The position numbers and the translations under genes are program-made. Below the pieces are notes generated by a model. It ran no database searches and was not told where the DNA came from. It worked only from the letters and a program-made list of their open reading frames with translations. Below, piece by piece: positions 21,485 through 33,772 of a stretch of DNA of 64,000 nt (positions within the stretch are counted from its first letter, which is position 1; each line of letters begins with the position of its first letter). Origin of the DNA: Oscheius onirici (Eukaryota > Nematoda > Chromadorea > Rhabditida > Rhabditidae). Location of the stretch: positions 8,122,064-8,186,063 of the forward strand of contig OW051468.1 of assembly GCA_932521025.1 (NCBI GenBank), written 5' to 3'.

Positions 21485-21600
21485 TACCCATGCTTGCGTT
21501 TTCCAGCTTTGAGATGTTCTGCAAAGTCGTAGTATTTGACAAGTTCTACAACTTTGTAGAACATCGTAAGTCTGGAAAATGCTTTGGTCACAGTGAAACC
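21485..21600. repeat. Hairpin repeat family A copy
   Basis: TTTTCCAGCTTTGAGATGTT, CTGCAAAGTCGTAG, loop, TTCTACAACTTTGTAGAACA, then TCTGGAAAATGCTTTGGTCA. The arms pair almost fully. Confidence 0.7.
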
Positions 21601-22159
21601 GACCGTGCTCCGAATCAGCACCGCTTTGACCGATGTGTCGGAGGTTACTTTCCCGCGTCAAAATTCTTTATGAGAAAGAGTCATAGACAGTTCTTTTTGT
21701 AGAGAAAAAGAAAGAAAAACGTAAACCAATTCCCCACTTGGCAAACGTTGACGGCGAGAAACTGGCAAAAAAAAACGTGGGACGGAACCTGTTCAACTAT
21801 TCCCCGCAGCCGTTCTCGAAACACGGGGCAATTGTAGACAAAATTAGCCAAATGAGTGCCAGGGAGAGAGAGAGAGTACAAGCTGCCAAGATGGCTGAAG
21901 AAGGCCATTTATCGTCTATCTGTTACACCCAGTGTGGACTCCAGAGAATCTCGTATCAACAGAGAACAGCTGTCAGAGAGCTGGTCGAGACTGGTTGACG
22001 ACCATTTTTCTTCTACGAGAGGTGCGCAAATTGTCTCTTACACAAAAAAGTGACCAGTTTCAGAAAACAACTTACTAAATGGTTGTTCACAAGCAAAACA
22101 AGGCCATTTTACTGGTTTTGCTAGAAAAATTGCGGTTTCTTCACAAAGTACGGAAAATG

Positions 22160-22177
22160 GGGGGGGGGGGGGGGGAG
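22160..22177. repeat. Poly-G homopolymer run
   Basis: A run of about 18 G on the plus strand; long G tracts are a mutation hotspot and can form quadruplexes. Confidence 0.8.
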
Positions 22178-22626
22178 AGGTAACGTAGACGGGCACGTCG
22201 AAAAATATTGCACAGAGATCTTGTCTCGATGCGACATGATTTATGATTGATTTCCTCCAAAGACTTTGATTGATTGAACGAAATACCCGCAGGATTCGAA
22301 CAAAAATTCTGGCCAGAAAACAATACTGGAGGTGATGGCGAGTGACCGGCCGTTGGCAAACAGCTGGACACTTGGACGCTGGCCAAAAATTTGAATTTGC
22401 GCGCTCACAAGCAGCGAACAAACGACCACTTTTGGACATACGGGGTTAGGATACGATTGGATAAAACTGAGAGAATGGTAAAAAAAACTTGCACGAGATA
22501 AATATATTAACAGGGCCGGGCACCTTAAATCCTTTAATGAGCTCCATCTGGCCGGGTTATTATGACCCCGGCCATCGATTGATATGTCCGTTTATTGAGA
22601 GAAAAAAGAGACAGAAAAGTATCGTA

Positions 22627-22945
22627 TCATAGACGGAGGACCCACTTAATGATCAGGCATCTAAATTTAATAATTCTTTTGGAAAAAAAATAAAACCTAC
22701 GCGACAAACGTCCCGACAGCGGTGTAGATGCAGGCTTCCGGTGAAAAATCGTAAAAGTAGGCTTAAAAAGAGAATTTTTTAAAAGTGGGACAAAAATTAC
22801 CAAAAAGAGTCGGTATGGCACTGACCACACAAAAGTTCCACGGCTCAGGAAGTTCCGGAAGCTGAAACTTTTCATAAGTTTGCTAATAGCGAAAAAAACT
22901 GACCAGTCGCGGTCTTTCGGGAGGAGCGCGACGTGGTTGCTGCAT
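22627..22945 (-). CDS. Small single-pass membrane protein, 56 residues
   Basis: Four exons (22945-22904, 22861-22801, 22734-22701 and a last exon ending at TGA 22627) join in frame. The product starts MQQPRRAPPERPRL, continues LPELPEPWNF, and then has one long hydrophobic stretch (VVSAIPTLFACIYTAVGTF) ending in IIKWVLRL. That is a Pro/Arg-rich N-terminus, one membrane span and a short basic end. I do not recognise the family. Support comes from three good donors, TTTCAG and TTTAG acceptors and phase agreement; the second acceptor (CGGAAG) is weak. Confidence 0.5.
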
Positions 22946-23327
22946 TGTTAGATTACGAGCCAGATGAGGAGAAGGTCCGGAGCCAGATGGACAGCAGAAT
23001 ATCGATCCTGACTGGATTATGCTGGGTGGTCATTAGCTGGGAACAGATGAAGACCAATTCACTTTGAAGCTGCGCTTTTATACAGTAGAGTCATTTATCT
23101 TACCAGTTCCCTGAACAGTAGTCTTCTACTGAAAAATTCGACACGACAAAACAAGGCTGGGGAACAGGGAAGAGTCGACGCACTGGCCGATTTTGCAGGA
23201 TGAAGTGCATATGGCTAAGGGTGAACTCGAAACGGCCAAGAAGAAGAAGCACGACGAGGAGAAAAACATACAGTTCAAACAGCTGAACTTACGGGAGGCC
23301 ATTCTCTTCAGCACTGTTTACCGCAGA

Positions 23328-23580
23328 CTTTCTGCTTCGCTCAGCACAAACTATCTTATTCTAGTCTCCCATGTCCTTCCTTTTTCTCGTGTCTCATCAC
23401 CAGTAAATGTGAGCTTTAGAATAGTTAGCAATATTGAATGATCTGTACAGACAGTCGTTCTTTCCCTGACTCTTTCCCCTGACCAATACTGTAAGCAGTA
23501 GACAGTCGTCCGGAAGGTATCAGGTATACTAGGACATCCCGACTCGAGTCGAGTCGGCTCGACTCGACTCGGGTCGGTCA
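23328..23580. repeat. Dispersed repeat, copy 1 of 2
   Basis: About 225 bp starting AGACTTTCTGCTTCGCTCAG recur nearly unchanged and in the same orientation at 34953-35192. Both end in GACTCGACTCGGGTCGGTCA-like palindromic units. Confidence 0.8.
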
Positions 23581-23859
23581 AGAACTCGACTCGAATCGGC
23601 TCGTGACTCGACGCCCAAGTATAGTATCAGGCACAGTTCAGAGAAGGTAGACAAGATAATTGAGCCAGAGACTATTGAGAATCTCAAACCTATGACCTTG
23701 TCATGTCTAGACAGCCGTCATGAACGTACATTACTGAACAAGTACTACTCTACTGTACTCTCTACTGAACAAGTTTTTTTCTCCACTTGGCAATAATCCC
23801 TCTCGAAATTACATTGCTTCCAAGTCTCTCTGTGTTTTTGCCGGAAGCATTAATTGGCA

Positions 23860-23930
23860 ATCAAAATGGAGCAATTTGTGCACACAATTAAGGGGGGAGA
23901 AGTTTGTAGTAACAAGTTTAGACACTATTA
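23860..23930. repeat. Dispersed repeat, second family
   Basis: AATTGGCAATCAAAATGGAG plus the following CAATTTGTGC and ACAAGTTTAGACA recur at 59975-60055 in the same orientation. Confidence 0.7.
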
Positions 23931-24462
23931 GGAGACAAAGACTTTGATTCTGCATTCGGTTGTTCCCATACAGAAACGCAGTTTGATTGGTTCGACCAAG
24001 GAATATATGGGGGTATACTTTAGTAACTTTAGTCCTGGAAGGGCGTGATATGTGGCACGAAACACGAGAATCGAAGACAGATAGCGAGAAATGTGCTGAG
24101 GCGTTGAGATGGCGCGAGACATTCGCGGGGAGAGCTACTCTCTCATTGTGAACTCCTGCCGTATTTGTTCGGGTCATTCCTAGAGTCAGAAACGCTAAAA
24201 ACAATAACAAACATCTAGAAAAAAAATGAACATTTTAGAATCCCCTATTTTTTTAGAATCCCCTCTGCCAGGCCAGAGCCCATGTGTCGGTAGTCTACGT
24301 GTAGCGTTAGCCAATTTGATATTTTTAATCTGTTTATATTCTTCTTCAAAGACAAAAATTTGCGGGAAGATTACCTGATTAATCTCTCTACCACTAAAGC
24401 GCAATGGTGTCTGTCGTGGACTCTGTTTATTTGTTTTTGTTTGTTTGTCCGGGACCTGAAAT

Positions 24463-24530
24463 TTTGGTGTATTGTTAAGAGTCGCCGTCTTCACCCAGAT
24501 GACCCGGGATCGACTCCTCTCCTCGCCAAA
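24463..24530 (+). pseudogene. tRNA-like remnant
   Basis: GTTAAGAG followed by a CCCGGGATCGACTCC B-box-like segment resembles a tRNA 3' half. No complete cloverleaf is visible. Confidence 0.3.
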
Positions 24531-24784
24531 TATTTTTGCTAAATTGTTTTGTGTAGGAAAAAGTGTCAGGGTGACCGCTAGGGGATTTGGAGGGACCGGT
24601 TGATCCAACTAGGAAAGGGATCAGAAAAAATCAGAGCAGGTCGGTTGACTGAGGAATGAATCAAAAGAGATGAGAAGGGATCGGTTGACTGGGGAAGGGA
24701 TCAGAAGTAAAGAAGAAAACACATGTAGAAGAGCCGCCGACAGGCGGCGAAGCCGGCTGGTTACCGTTTAAACCTCGTTTTCAG

Positions 24785-25481
24785 ATTATCTACTTGACTG
24801 GAAGAAAAACTCGAAAAACTGTTCCCTTTCAACTGAACGAGGCCAATAAATACGAACTACTGAAGGTCGAGCCAGAGTACATCACGGTGGTACGTTCATT
24901 TTCACATCAAAAACGTTTTCCAGTATGGCCACATCTTCGGCTCAGAGACCAGTCGCCTAATGAAACAAGACTCTCCTAAAGACACTTCAGACGAATGGAA
25001 AGATCTTTGCCGATTTGTCATTTTTGACCTGCATTTGGAGAAACGAAAAACATTGTCAAAAGAAGCTTTCATCGCTGGAGGTCTCTTTCAAAGAAAAGCT
25101 CCGAGATAAGGAAGAGACGGCTGAGGAGCTGCTATCTGGAATGAAATTTGAAAAGGTCTGGGCTCCGTCAAGGCAGGAAGAAGGCCTATTTTGTGATGCT
25201 CTTCTGTTTGATTATGAAGAGAGACTGCTTGAGGTAGGTCACATTATGACAATGAATCATGCGATTTCAAAATACGGCCATCTGAAGAATTTTAGGAGTA
25301 TTCTCTGTCCCTCCAGGACGTCCCTGTTCTGATGTATACCGCTCTTTCAAATGATGGCGAAAATCTGGCAGTTGTGGCCATCTCCGATCATGCTGTTAAA
25401 CTAAATTTTTCTGAAATCAAAAACAACGGATCATACATGGAGCTACGAGTTCATGGAAATAACAGAGTCAAGGGACTATGA
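24785..25481 (+). CDS. Unrecognised protein, 5' end not found
   Basis: A TTTTCAG acceptor opens an exon (24785-24889) encoding IIYLTGRKTRKTVPFQLNEA. A second exon (24924 on) follows a GTACGT donor and TTTCCAG acceptor and gives YGHIFGSETSRLMKQDSP. A 46-nt intron then restores frame into KLSSLEVSFKEKLRDKEETA and GLFCDALLFDYEERLLE. The last exon after TTTTAG encodes EYSLSLQDVPVLMYTALSN and AVVAISDHAVKLNF, ending at TGA 25479-25481. That is about 200 residues, mixed alpha/beta, with no signal or membrane segment. I recognise no family. The first exon with an ATG was not found, so this may be a partial or decayed gene. AATAAA lies near 25612. Confidence 0.5.
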
Positions 25482-25842
25482 CGCTGTTTCTGAATGGGAA
25501 CTGGACAGACTCCTCAAAAGGATAAGGAAAATTGTTACGTGTACATTGTTCTAGAAAATTGTCAGTCTTTGTAGATACGGTAGAGTTGTTAGTTTCTTTA
25601 GAAAAGCTTGGAATAAATAAACTTTGTTCAACTTTTTCGACTTCAAATTAAAAGTTTTCGCAATTACATCGCCATCCTGCGTTCAAGAGACCACATCCAG
25701 AAAATGTTAGGCTCATGAAAAATGATAGCACTTCGCTTTCGATCTTCTTCGTGTCTGTGCTGTTGTAAGAGAGCGGAAGTGATAACTTTATATATCAAAC
25801 CACAGCATATAACACGAGGGAAAACAGTTATGAATAAGGAAA

Positions 25843-28815
25843 TTAAACGTAGACCATCTCCACGACGCAGCGGGCGACATTCTTTCCGGCCTCGTCCGTG
25901 ATGGAATCTTTCAACTTGTTGACGATAGAGACGATATTTCGGTTTTTGGCAGTCTGAAAAGGAGCTGGAGGTGGGAAAATGGCAAAGGAACGAACCTGGA
26001 TGACTTGTTTATCTCCCCACATTAGAGTAACGATTGCCTGTAGAATTCGAATCAGAGCCGTCTCGTCATGGCTGCCATAGGAAAGAACTGGCTCGAGTCC
26101 GGCAATGATGGCTCGCAGGACGTCCTCTCTTGGTCCAAGCTCCGTTATTTTCTGAGATCGCTGGAGAAGGAGCAGGCTCCAATTTGCAAGAGCCGAAGCT
26201 GCAGCTTGCTGGAAAAATCACGGAATAAGAAGTAAAATACAATGCTAAATCTTACCTGTAACTGTCTGCTTCCAGTCTCAGCCGAGCTGACATTGAAACA
26301 GGCAACCACTTGAGAAATCAGTTGGCTGAAATCAGGAGTGTCGGCGGCCATAACATCGCGTCCGGCCTGGTGGGCAAAGGCGTTAGAAATGGCGCGACAG
26401 ATGAAGACTTTGACCACGGTGGGCGGTTTGCTGACCAGAATCTCGAAGATACGGGCCCGAGTGGACGGTCCCTTGTCCTGAAAACGAGATATTCGATGAG
26501 AGAAATAGATGAAAACTAACACCAGGAGAGCAGAAATACTCGTTTAGGTCTCGATGAAGAAGGGCACAACGCAGAAGGTCGATGATCATCTGGATATGTT
26601 CGAACGGCCACATCAGTCCGAGTTCAAGTGCGGCCTTCTCGACCTCACCGACCTGTATACTGCCGGGCTGAGCTCCGAGCAGCTGCTCCATCGCGGCCAA
26701 CTGGTCCGGATTCATCTTGGTGCCAGTCTGCTGTTCATTGGCCTCCTTCAGCTTGGCGACGGCCTTCGGATTCGCAGCTCCTTCGACGCCGAAACTGTAG
26801 AAGTTGGTCATTGGAACGAATTCACAGCGAGGACGCAGTTTGTCAGCTGGACGAGAGGCATTCGGAATGAGATTCGCATCGGCACTGCCCGGAATGTATC
26901 TGTAAGCAAATGAATAGAAAAGAAATTCGAATAATTCGAACCTGCCACCACTGGTGAAAGGATCACCCATTCCCGAGGACGTTGCCTTCGTGGAAGCCGC
27001 TGGAATGTACCGTCCACTTCCGGTCAGAGGATCAGTTCCTCCTCCGCTGCTGGCAGCCTCTCCCGGAACGTATCTTCCGCTACCAGTGAAAGGGTCGTAG
27101 AAATCGGCAGCACTGCGGCTCGAAACGCCTTGAAGATCTTTCCGGACCAGTTCGGCAAGCTAAAAAGAAATGAATAAAGAGAAAACAAGAGAGAACAAGC
27201 CTTTGGAGCATATTTGATGGGAATTTCTTCTTTCTCGCAGAACCGGAACGCCACCATCTCAGGCTCTTCGCCCATGTTGAAAGGCATCTTCATCGTCTTA
27301 TTGTCGACCGTCACGTCCATAGCGAAATCATAGGCCGCTCCATCAATCATGATCTTCTGAGTCGGCTGCTTCTTGAACTTGCGATTCTGGGCCTGACGGG
27401 CTTCTGGAATATTGGCCACAATGTAGTCCGTGATCTCGTTCAGGTACGAGATGGGTAGATTGTTGGCCTACGAGAAAACATATAGAAGAAAAAATTATCC
27501 ACGAACCTGAATGAAGTTTTCTGCAGCGATGGCGGGATCAGCGCCCTTTTGATAGCGAAGCTCCAGATTTGCAGCTCCTTCGTCCAGGGCGACCTTGATG
27601 ACAATTTCCTCCTTCTTTTCGTGATCTTTCCGCATAATTTCGGCCGCCATCTTCTCGGACAGCAGATCGCTGACCATGTTCATCACATCGGCTGGGGCCT
27701 TCTTTTCAGGATCTGTCGTATAGGCATAGACGCGTCCGTCGCTCGCTCCGATCACAAACTCGTTGTCACTGATGGCTCGCGAGATCCAGTGTGTGCTGGC
27801 GGGACTCTTAATCACTTGTTTATGCTTCAGGCTGAAACTGATCTTTCTACAAAAAAAATAAAGGGCTTACTTTTCTCCACTGTCCGACTTATCCATTTTC
27901 CAGATTTCGATAAAGCCTGTGTCACCACAGGAGACGAGGTGATCACCGACGAGAGAAATGCTGAAGATGAAGTCTTCCATGTGGGACGGGAAGACGGCCA
28001 AGGGGTCGGGAGAGTCGATGTGCCAGACGCGGTAGGTGAAATCGTTGGCTGCCGAAATGAAGGTGTCGTTGGAGACGATCTGGAGACATCGAACCACGTC
28101 CGTGTGACCTATAGACCAGATGATGAAAAAAGCAACGAGTGAGAAATGTTACCTTTGTAAGTGCGAACACAGTGGTCATCTTCCCAAAGCTTGATCGTCT
28201 TGTCGGCACTGGCCGAGAGGGAGAGACCCAGACGGTTCTCAAAGGCTTCCAGAGCCCAGATGGACAACGTGTGGCCGGTAAGAAGAAGGGCAGAAATGTT
28301 CGCCTCGGTCACACGGTCGATCGGCCAGATGATGACGCTGTTGTCCCAGGAGCCTGAGTAGAGCTTCTTGTTCGTCTTATCCACGTGAAGGCAGCTCACT
28401 GGAGATTGAAATTGTAAAAAAAAACGAGGAAACTTGGACGAACCGTTCATCTTGTGGTGATCGAACGAGTTGACCTGGCCCTGGTTGCTGTAGACGACGA
28501 TGGATCCATCCTTCCTGCCGGCGAACAGCAGCCATTCTCCGCCTTCCTCGTAGATGGCCAGGGAATTGACAACGAGGCCGCTGGGCTGTGGAATCTCCTT
28601 GCACAGCGTATACTCGCCGCGACTAAATGCAATTTTTTATCTAGTCAGCAAAAAGCCTACCTCTTTGTGAAAAACTTGATCTTCTCTTCGCGGCCCGCCA
28701 CAACGATGTCGTTGCTGACCGTTACAGCGAGTCCTTTAATGTCGTTCTTTAGTGCTACGATTATGCTGCTGAGGTGAAATTCGTCCCCAGTTTCGGACAT
28801 ATCGGCATCGGTCAT
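25843..28815 (-). CDS. ufd-3: PLAA/UFD-3, WD40-PFU-PUL protein
   Basis: PLAA (yeast Doa1/Ufd3) binds ubiquitin and p97/CDC-48 and acts in ubiquitin recycling and lysosome and ribosome quality control. The start MTDADMSETGDEFHLSS follows a TTTTTAG acceptor at once, a probable trans-splice site. WD40 repeats fill the first 300 residues (KLYSGSWDNSVIIWPIDRV, LSASADKTIKLWEDDHCVRT, FISAANDFTYRVWHID). The PFU domain follows (PEARQAQNRKFKKQPTQKIM, MIDGAAYDFAMDVTV). A linker has two FTGSGRYVPG-type repeats, then the helical PUL domain runs to the end (QAAASALANWSLLLLQ, ...RCVVEMVYV). Length and order match the family. It is on the same strand as RAD50 but more than 500 nt downstream of it. Confidence 0.93.
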
Positions 28816-29349
28816 CTAAAAACAGTGAAAATTGAAAGGGAATTGGCGAGAAATAAAGAATAAGATTTCAATGACTTAGAATGATAATTGGGGCTGCAGA
28901 ATGCTTTCTAGTTAATGCTGACTGCAGATAATACTTGGACTTCTTTGATGAACTAAACCCCTTCGAATTGCATATCGCAACTGTTAGCAGAAAAAAAACA
29001 TGATCATTGAGGCAAATGTGACGTCTTAGGTAAGCAGGCATTCTCAACATTTTCGATAACCAAAACAATTTAAGGTAACTGAACAACAGGAAACACTGCC
29101 AATACCTTTGGATTCAGTCATTACAATCGAAACAAAGCTTTCACAGGTAAATAAGTGGCAAAAGCACACTGCAAAGATAAATCAAGCTGTAGAGCAACAG
29201 CAAGCAACCATTGATCACAGGAACAGAAGAATGATTTATTGACAAAATTAAAACTTGAAAAGAAAAATACACAGGGAAGAGGTGATTTCTCACGCGGGAA
29301 TGAGAAAGAGACCGGAATAATGATATGAATGTACTTTCAGAAAACAATT
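28816..29349. other. Intergenic region, UFD-3 to RAD50
   Basis: AT-rich, 534 nt, with no supported exon or repeat. Both flanking genes run leftward. Confidence 0.4.
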
Positions 29350-32300
29350 TTAGGTGTCCAGTTTGTTGCCGGCATAATCATAAGCGTCGAGTTTCGACTT
29401 TCCAGACAGCGGGTCCTTCGAGATACGGAATGTGCGTCCTGGGCGACAGCCGAGTTTGAGCGCGTTGACAAGACGTTCGTCGTGAGTAATAACAACCATT
29501 TGAAACTGTTTTCCCTGGACGTTGCCTTGCCGATCGTCGGCACGACGAGTAGCAATCAGAGTGTTCAACATGGCAGACATTTGCTCAATCTGAAAACGAG
29601 CAGAATAAAACAAGGGACTGGAAACGTACTTTTGCCGTGTCGAGATTGGTCGTCGGCTCATCGAGAGCAATGATGGAGCACGTTTTGGCGAAAACGTCGG
29701 CCAGAGCTATACGAATCAGCAGAGAGGCTAGCATCTGAAACAAAATGGTTATTTATAGTCTGCGAAGGTTGTCGCGAGGATGCGCAGTAACGGCTGCTAC
29801 AGTTCACAGCCAAGAGAAAACTACATGAAAATCAGGGAGTTCTAACGTCTCCGTGTGTGCGCCTGTAGCCTCGGAGCCGGCGAAGTGAAAAATGATTCCG
29901 CAGGATCGAACCCGCGACGCATGCCCGCTCACTGCCACTCGGCTCTGGGTGCAAGTGGAGTTTGGGAAAGTTCTCGGAGGGAAATGTGCGACGCTGGCAG
30001 TCAGTTAGCCCAGGCAAGACTGGCCTGTTGCCCTACTTGTTGAGAGTCTTCTACGCTGCATCAGTGGATCTCCGAAACAAAATAGAAACAACTCCAACAG
30101 TACCTTCTGCCCAGCAGAACATCGATCTCTCATTCCGACCTCCACTCCTCCCTCCAGAACCATCATCACATTGTAGTCGTAAGAGGCTCTCTTGTCGGTT
30201 CCCTCGTTCTTCTCCGTTTTGATCTTGATCGTATCAATGTCGATGCCATTGTAGACCTTGCGCCACAGGTCGTCTAGAATCACGTTGATTGCGGTCATCT
30301 TGTCTTTGTGGAATTTGAGAATGCTCTGGTCGAGAACGGTCACAAAGCTGTCGAGATCCTCCATAATCTTCTCACAAACAGCCTTGCTAACTAGCGTGTT
30401 TCTGAACGTCTTCTCGGCGTTTTTCATCGTGTCCGTCTCGAGCTCTCTTCTAGCTTCCTGGCCCTTCCTCTTGATCTCGACCATCTGTCCTTCGAGCTTC
30501 GACTTGACCATCACGTCTTGATTGAGGCTTGTCGCCTTTTTCTGCAAGTTCACATATGACGGAATAGATTAACTAGTTTGCCTGAAGTTCCATGGACATA
30601 TACTTGATATCTTGTTCGCCAGGCACATTCAAGGTACCGATCTCGGCGAGAATGCCCTCAATTCGCTTGCTGATATCGAAGAGCTCCAGCTGTCGATCAA
30701 TGTATTTTTTACGCTCCTTCTGAAGACTTAGGGTACATAGGAAGGTTACGAAAGCTCACAATTTTGGCACAGCGACTGTCGTTGTTATCCGCATTGCTCT
30801 GCTGAACGATCCAGTCGTTGTACTCTGCTTCAAGACGCTTCTGCTGGTTTTGAAGCTGTTCTATCTAGACAGAGGGTCGTTACTTGACGACACAGGAAGA
30901 TACCTGTTGTTCAGTAGTGAAAACCTGATCGGCTCTTCTTTTCAAGGTCAAGAGATTTCGGTAGGCCATGTCCAGCTCCCTCAGTTCGGTCTCTCCGCCT
31001 CTAAGTTTCGCCTGAATGTCCTCTTCTCCATCCTCGCGGCGTTGCTTACGAGCCTACGAGTTTGTGTTTAGAAGGATAGCAGCAAAAAGGCTTACTGTGA
31101 CGGCTTGTTCCAGTTCTGGCAGCTGTGTCTTTTTTATTATGAGCTTTTCTTCCAGCTCCTGGAGAGAAGGTTGGAGACCGCTGAAATGAACAGAAACTTT
31201 CTTGAGCAAGACTAGAACTAACAGAATACGCTCTGCATGAGTCTGAGCAGTAGCCAGGATGTTTTCTTTCAGCTCGAGGTTTCTGACTCGCTCGGTTAGT
31301 CGTTCAATATCGTCCGGCAACGAGAGCGTCATGTCGTTCAGCTTCTGAACGAGGGACTGGGCTCCGTCCTTTCCGGCAAACTTTCGTTCGCACAGCGGAC
31401 AGCAGCTCTTCTCGTTCGTCTCGGAAATCCACGTGTCGTACAAATCCTAAACTCTCGAGTAGTTTTAAAGGGATGTAGCATGCTTACAGCTTTCGTGTTG
31501 AGAGGAGCAAGTTCCTTGCGAGCCCATTTCAGCTCCTGGATAACTTGAGCATACTCAGCCTTGATCTCGTCGATTTTCGTAGGAACGCTCACATTTTGCC
31601 TCTGGCCCGACTTCTCCGCAGCCGTGATTCTGCTTTGAATACCGGCAATTTCTCTGAGGATCTTATGCTTGTTGTCCTGTATGAAACCGAGATCCGATTG
31701 AGCACGTGTGAAAGCAGTAGTGGCTTCCTCGTATTGCTGCTGGAGATTTCTTCGCGTTCGCATGTTCGATCCCTGAAAATGTCTTTACAACAGCAAAAAA
31801 GGTTCAAAAGTACCTTTGCCTCTTCCAACAGTTGGCGTCTATCAGCTAGTACCGGCGGAATACCGTCGAGGAGATTAGCCACACCGGCTTCGCCCACAAA
31901 TGGGAAGCGCTGTACAATGTTCTGCTCCAACTCGGCAAACTCGGTCATCATCTGGTCGTAGTTGTCCTTTCGGCGGATAGTCTCGTTCAGCTGCAGCTGA
32001 CACTGTTCTCTCTCCCTTTTCTTCTGCTCCAAATTCCACTTGATCTCACGCAGAATCCGAGCCGAGTCGTTCTGGCCCGCAGAATCTAACTGCTCCAGAA
32101 CTTGCTTTTTCTGCTCTTCGAGCTCATCCACACTGCCGGGAAAGTGTTCGATTCCTTGGGCTTCGATGTTGGAAAGGACGCTTCGATGAATGGCCAGCTG
32201 CGCATTGAGCACGTCTAAATCGACATGATTGTGGGAGAATCTGACAAAATAACCTCGTCTTCCCTTCTGCTGCTCAAATTCCTTCATTTCGGCCTCCATC

Positions 32301-33229
32301 TTTTCGACCTCTGCTGTTTTGATAGCAATAGATTCGGCCAGCTTTTCCAGAGTCTTCCGACTTTCCAAATACGTTTCCTTAGTATCATTCTTGGCCTTCA
32401 GAGCCCTGCCTTTGTTTGACAACAAGAGAGCATGATGATCGGCCTCGGACTTGTAGAGCTTCAATTTGCCAGCCTGGTCCTTCCGAATCTTCTTGGCCTG
32501 ATCGATAGCTTTTGTGAACTTTTGCAGTTGGAAGATCTTGTCGAAGCGGACCTTGAGCTCTTTGGGCTCACTCAGAGGCCTACAATTAACATTTGAATAC
32601 AATGACTAGAAATGGGGACACACCAACACGAGTCCTCTTGATGACAGAAGATAACATTGCTGAGGATGGCAGCCGGGACGCCGAGATGGCTGAGAACTTC
32701 TGCTTGAAAATCGGCATTTTTGCTCGAGACGGAACGGACTTTGCCCTGCTCGTCGTGGATGTTGATGGTACTTTCGTCCGACTTGAACTGAAGACCGGCT
32801 TTATTTTTCGTCGTCGCAGCCGCGTTGAATCTCTTCGTGACCGTCACTCTTTTCTTCTTTTCCGACGTGAACTCCAGCATGATCAACGAGTCAACGCGCT
32901 GGCTTCGGGCTAGCTGAAGTCGATGTTGTTGGTTATTCTCAAGTTTTCGAAGAAAAAAATATCTAAACTATGAAATTACCTTCAAATTATGAACAAAGGC
33001 TTGTTTATCACCAGGTGGGGCTTCATTTGAGGTGACAAACTTCAGCGCCTCGATAAGAGTCGTCTTTCCGCTTCCATTCGGACCCCAGATGATTGTCAGC
33101 GGGCTTTCGAACTCGATGTAGATCTTGTCCTTGCTGTCGCCCGGCACCGAACGGATCCCATAGTACATTAACTGAAGAAATAGCTTCCAAAGCTTCTATA
33201 ATAGAGCAAACCTTGTTGAGAAGAGCCAT
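29350..33229 (-). CDS. rad-50: RAD50 DNA double-strand break repair ATPase
   Basis: RAD50 works with MRE11 and NBS1 to tether and process DNA breaks. The first exon encodes MALLNK; a 40-nt-class intron leads to [16 protein letters not shown] and the Walker [39 protein letters not shown] is the conserved N-lobe motif. Long coiled coil surrounds the zinc hook ([10 protein letters not shown], CxxC). The C-lobe has the signature [15 protein letters not shown], the Walker [14 protein letters not shown] and the H-loop [10 protein letters not shown]. About 13 exons give roughly 1,030 residues by my model, shorter than the usual 1,300, so the coil seems short. A 369-nt intron (29735-30103) between AGQK and MLAS contains a tRNA-like remnant. 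Confidence 0.95.
29895..29953 (-). pseudogene. tRNA-like remnant in a RAD50 intron
   Basis: On the minus strand GAGCCGAGTGGCAGTGAGC resembles a D-arm. GCGGGTTCGATCCTGC forms a good T-arm with a 5-bp stem and the B-box. The anticodon arm is missing or collapsed, so it is not a working tRNA. Confidence 0.45.
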
Positions 33230-33772
33230 GAGAAGTCGGTTGTTAGTTTCATACACCCGATCTGAAAACAAGGTGGTTTAACAACGGTACACACATATAA
33301 AAAGAGGTATTTCACAATTTTTCAAGGTTTAAATCTCCGACTTTCCGCCGTTCAGCAACGAAAACATTTTGCGTATGCCAGTGGTTGAAAATGTGGAAAA
33401 ACATCTCAACAAAATTTAGGGAAAATAAATTGAGGTAGATTAAATAAGGCCATTCGCTACAGGAACCATTTTGCTATTTCAGTTTTTCTTCACGATTTTT
33501 ACCGATTCTCAGCGCCGATGTTCAGTTCAGATGCATCTCGACAAACACACCCTTATGGCGATAGACCATTCACAGTTCAAACTCATTCGACCAATTATCA
33601 AAAATTTAGGTACTAGCATTTCTTAGTACCAACTGATATCACTAACGAGACAATAATTGAAGTAAGAGCATTGGACAAGCCATTTAATAAAACAGAACGA
33701 GAGGTTTAGAATACCAAGTTTATTTTGTACAAATAAAGGAAGGGGAAAAGTGGATAAAATCGGGGGTGACGA
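33230..33772. other. Intergenic region, RAD50 to survivin
   Basis: 543 nt without exon or recognisable repeat. A TTTTCAG acceptor near 33263 lies upstream of the RAD50 start and may be its trans-splice site. An AATAAA on the minus strand near 33720 suits the survivin 3' end. Confidence 0.4.

Larger units (their letters stand above)
20030..22626. other. Gene-poor region with repeats
   Basis: This 2.6-kb stretch upstream of the I-BAR gene has no exon I can support. It holds two family A hairpins (about 20675-20775 and 21485-21600) and a run of about 18 G near 22160. A palindromic GC-rich patch (GGCCGGG...CCCCGGCC) lies at about 22515-22575. Confidence 0.45.
22946..24784. other. Repeat-rich intergenic region
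   Basis: A short lysine-rich frame near 23187-23300 (+) after a TTTTGCAG acceptor (DEVHMAKGELETAKKKKHDE) looks like an orphan coiled-coil exon. It runs into the dispersed repeat at 23328-23580. Farther right are a second dispersed repeat (23860-23930), a tRNA-like remnant (24463-24530) and imperfect tandem GGGATCGGTTGACTG units (24590-24705). Confidence 0.4.

Noticed and set aside
22038..22439. 133-codon minus-strand ORF
   Set aside because: It reads through the poly-G run, giving a proline run, with no splice structure or domain.
22627..22945. Serine palmitoyltransferase small subunit
   Set aside because: EPW and the following hydrophobic stretch look similar, and one splice choice ended in MPDH. 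The correct phase gives a different ending (IIKWVLRL), so the resemblance is not supported.
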